A DNA stretch of 8,030 nucleotides from Hyphomicrobiales bacterium. Its GTDB lineage: Bacteria > Pseudomonadota > Alphaproteobacteria > Rhizobiales > JAJFHC01. The DNA lies in assembly GCA_021775835.1 (NCBI GenBank), contig JAJFHC010000220.1, forward strand, positions 1-8,030, given 5' to 3'. The notes under the pieces are model-generated. The model worked only from the letters and a program-made list of their open reading frames with translations, was not told where the DNA came from and made no database searches. A program made the translations under genes and the position numbers. Positions 6,631 through 8,030 of the stretch are shown here, one piece after another (the first letter of the stretch is position 1; every line of letters starts with the position of its first letter).

Positions 6631-7296
6631 ACCAGCCTCGGCAATAACCGGGTTGTCGTCGTCAGGACCATCTTCGGAAGGAGCACGTGTCTCCTCCACC
6701 ACAGCCGTTTCCGGTTTCTCGGCAACCGCCGACTCATCGGCAGTATTCACAGACGGTGATTCTGTTTGCTCAGAAGCGGCAGTGTTATCAACCGCAACCA
6801 CATTGGGCCTGGGCCTGCGTGTACGTTGCCGACGCGCCTTGGGTTCAGGTCGCGCGTCACCATCACCGCTGTTCTGTTCCGCCTCGCCATTAACCGCCGA
6901 CTGGGCATCACTGTCCGACTGGGCGCCGTCGGAATTCTGCTCGGACGATGCCAGTTGCCCGCCATTGTTGTTGTTACCGCCGCCGTTCACCGGCGTGGCG
7001 TCTTGCTGCGGTTGTTGGGTTTGCTGCGGTTGTTGGGTTTGCTGCGGCATGTTTGCCTGGGCGGCCGCGATGATCCGAATGTAATGCTCGGCATGCTGCA
7101 TGTAATTCTCGGCCGATATCGGATCGCCTGAAACCTGTGAGTCTCTGGCAAGCGACAGATATTTTTCCGCGACATGCGACGCCGTACCGCGAATTTTTAC
7201 ATCCGGGCCGTTACTGTCATAGGTCCGGTTTGACGAGTTCTGAGGCTTCCTGCCACGTCCCCGCGCTCTCTTGTTGTGCTGCTGGCCCTGCCTCAT
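6628..7296 (-). CDS. DUF4167 domain protein with long disordered tail
   Basis: The protein has 222 residues; its cellular role is not known to me. A basic N-terminus (NKRARGRGRK, 8-17) leads into the DUF4167 domain, about residues 8-80, with the conserved stretch HVAEKYLSLARD (41-52) followed by NYMQHAEHYIRI (64-75). The rest is low-complexity and probably disordered: Q-rich repeats 85-98, a G/N stretch 105-113, an acidic region, a second basic patch (KARRQRTRRPRP, 153-164) and an acidic end. The two basic patches suggest nucleic-acid binding, by inference only. The ATG at 7296 is preceded by only a weak ribosome site, with GAAG about five bases ahead. A TATGAT hexamer on the minus strand (7332-7327) could be a -10 but has no clear -35. 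I recall this family lying next to prmC and clpB in many alphaproteobacteria. Confidence 0.92.
   Translation of the reverse strand: MRQGQQHNKRARGRGRKPQNSSNRTYDSNGPDVKIRGTASHVAEKYLSLARDSQVSGDPISAENYMQHAEHYIRIIAAAQANMPQQTQQPQQTQQPQQDATPVNGGGNNNNGGQLASSEQNSDGAQSDSDAQSAVNGEAEQNSGDGDARPEPKARRQRTRRPRPNVVAVDNTAASEQTESPSVNTADESAVAEKPETAVVEETRAPSEDGPDDDNPVIAEAG
7003..7047. repeat. 18-bp tandem repeat, 2.5 copies, inside the DUF4167 gene
   Basis: The unit TTGCTGCGGTTGTTGGGT occurs at 7003-7020 and 7021-7038 exactly, and its first nine bases again at 7039-7047. On the coding (minus) strand it encodes the QQTQQP hexapeptide repeats at residues 85-98. Being a multiple of three, copy-number change would keep the frame. 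Confidence 0.95.
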
Positions 7297-7474
7297 TTGA
7301 CTTCAATTTCAAACATTGTTTCAAGCATCATATCCATTAACCCGATTTGCGGCTCGCACAAGCAAGACCACCATCAAACAACTGTTTCTCAGAATCGAAT
7401 GTAACTGTCGATCGCACGGCTTAAGGCTTCGCCCCCGCAGTCACATTAGATTGGTCTCAAACACGCCCCAATTA

Positions 7475-7519
7475 CGCAGACTTACAGTCTACACTCGCAC
7501 CGCCGTGCAGTAAGTCGCG
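7475..7519. other. Nested stem-loop in the prmC-DUF4167 gap
   Basis: The left arm CGCAGACTTAC (7475-7485) pairs with the right arm GTAAGTCGCG (7510-7519) through ten base pairs with one bulged A (7478). Inside it, GCAC (7497-7500) and GTGC (7505-7508) form a second hairpin with loop CGCC. An alternative small hairpin AGACT-TAC-AGTCT (7478-7490) competes with the outer stem. It could be part of an untranslated leader, a trailer or a small RNA. I do not recognise a known RNA family, and no T run follows it. Confidence 0.4.
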
Positions 7520-7744
7520 CCCGCCCAAACAATCTGCGGACAAAAAACGATCTCATGCACTTTCGTTTCTGAACCAAGCCTCTATTTCGAAAACCAACAT
7601 CCGGCCATCTCGCGGCATATCTTCTCGCTTATGACGGTGTTGTTGGGGCTTTGATCGAATCAGTCAATCCGCTTGTGCCTCGCCCCTAAGGACTTCGTCT
7701 ACGGTAGCTTTCGCCTGAATCCTTGTCCACAAACTAACCATTAC

Positions 7745-7768
7745 GTTCGGCTTTTCCAACCTTTTTTT
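7745..7768 (+). terminator. Weak plus-strand terminator candidate
   Basis: GTTCGG (7745-7750) pairs with CCAAC (7756-7760) through five pairs with one bulged C and loop CTTTT, followed by C and seven T. The stem is short and weak, and no plus-strand gene is known upstream, so it matters only if the gap is transcribed on that strand. Confidence 0.2.
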
Positions 7769-7781
7769 CGCTAATCATGAA

Positions 7782-8030
7782 CTAATTCACAATGGGTGTT
7801 GCACACACGCATCGACTAATGCCGGAAAGATCCCGATTAACCGATTCAACAACAAAACCGGCATCAGAGAGAATGGACGATACAGACGCAACCTGACCAT
7901 CACCTAGTTCAAGGCAGACACAACCGTTTTCCGCCAACAAAGGACCAGCCAAAGTTGCTATCCGCCTGTAGGCATCAAGCCCATCCAGACCTCCGTCAAG
8001 CGCAAGACGAGGGTCATGCAAAGCAACCTC
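7782..8030 (-). CDS. prmC: PrmC (HemK) release-factor glutamine methyltransferase, C-terminal part only
   Basis: The enzyme uses S-adenosylmethionine to methylate the glutamine of the GGQ motif in release factors RF1 and RF2, in the cytoplasm. Only the last 82 residues are in the window; the frame is open to the right edge and ends at TAG (7784-7782). The visible part starts EVALHDPRLALDGGLDGLD and continues AYRRIA, matching the conserved PrmC segment after the catalytic NPPY motif, which lies outside. LELGDGQ and the final strand region follow. The first possible in-window start (TTG, 8021) is not a real one. In many bacteria prfA lies just upstream of prmC; here that would be beyond the right edge. 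Confidence 0.88.
   Translation of the reverse strand, partial: EVALHDPRLALDGGLDGLDAYRRIATLAGPLLAENGCVCLELGDGQVASVSSILSDAGFVVESVNRDLSGISRCVCATPIVN

Larger units (their letters stand above)
7297..7781. other. Long gap between prmC and the DUF4167 gene
   Basis: These 485 bases carry no ORF that resembles a gene on either strand and look less GC-rich than the flanking genes. I see no tRNA, RNase P RNA or tmRNA signature. They hold a nested stem-loop (7475-7519) and a weak plus-strand terminator-like element (7745-7768), listed separately. The promoter of the DUF4167 gene should lie near the left end of the gap. Confidence 0.6.

Noticed and set aside
6595..6669. Inverted repeat GGTCCTG (6595-6601) and CAGGACC (6663-6669) around the MOSC-DUF4167 junction
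   Set aside because: Seven bases separated by about 60, inside coding sequence, with no T run; likely chance.
6536..7084. 182-codon plus-strand ORF opposite the DUF4167 gene
   Set aside because: Its S/C/G-rich low complexity mirrors the repetitive DUF4167 tail, and it overlaps the MOSC end.
7316..7513. 65-codon plus-strand ORF in the prmC-DUF4167 gap
   Set aside because: It has no good ribosome site, a random-looking R/S/T-rich composition and no recognisable domain.
7651..7663. Fnr-like site TTGATCGAATCAG
   Set aside because: The half-sites are separated by three bases rather than four, and it lies far from any start codon.

Overview
The window reads as ordinary chromosome of an alphaproteobacterium with a moderately GC-rich genome. 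The main reason is a run of genes that I recall as a conserved alphaproteobacterial neighbourhood: prmC (C-terminal end only, minus strand), a DUF4167 protein (minus), clpB (minus), and a membrane-anchored M23 peptidase (plus, converging on clpB). DUF4167 is essentially an alphaproteobacterial family. I cannot place the organism more precisely.

Layout. Positions 1-1617 hold the M23 metallopeptidase, open at the left edge and missing its cytoplasmic N-terminus. A GC-rich hairpin with T/A flanks at 1705-1736 separates it from clpB, which runs leftward from 4362 to 1765. Between clpB and the divergent isocitrate lyase/PEP mutase-family gene (4745-5584) lies about 380 bp rich in regulatory-looking structure: a minus-strand promoter candidate, an imperfect 32-bp dyad, three copies of a TGG(C/A)CAAAA word, a perfect CTGACA-N6-TGTCAG dyad, and a possible 23-codon leader ORF with the strongest Shine-Dalgarno sequence I found in the window. 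A MOSC-domain protein (5851-6627) follows after a gap of about 266 bp. It ends exactly where the DUF4167 gene (7296-6628) ends, and the two stop codons together form the palindrome TGATCA. A gap of about 485 bp separates DUF4167 from the partial prmC gene.

How the genes work together. clpB (disaggregase), prmC (release-factor methylation) and the M23 peptidase (cell wall) are housekeeping genes with no obvious shared pathway. The PEP mutase-like enzyme and the MOSC protein sit on the opposite strand inside this block and look like an added pair. Whether they cooperate is not shown by the sequence.

I see no CRISPR array, tRNA, rRNA, transposase or clear mobile-element boundary. I find no convincing new biological system. 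The most interesting part is the clpB upstream region (4363-4744), followed by the structured long gap between DUF4167 and prmC.
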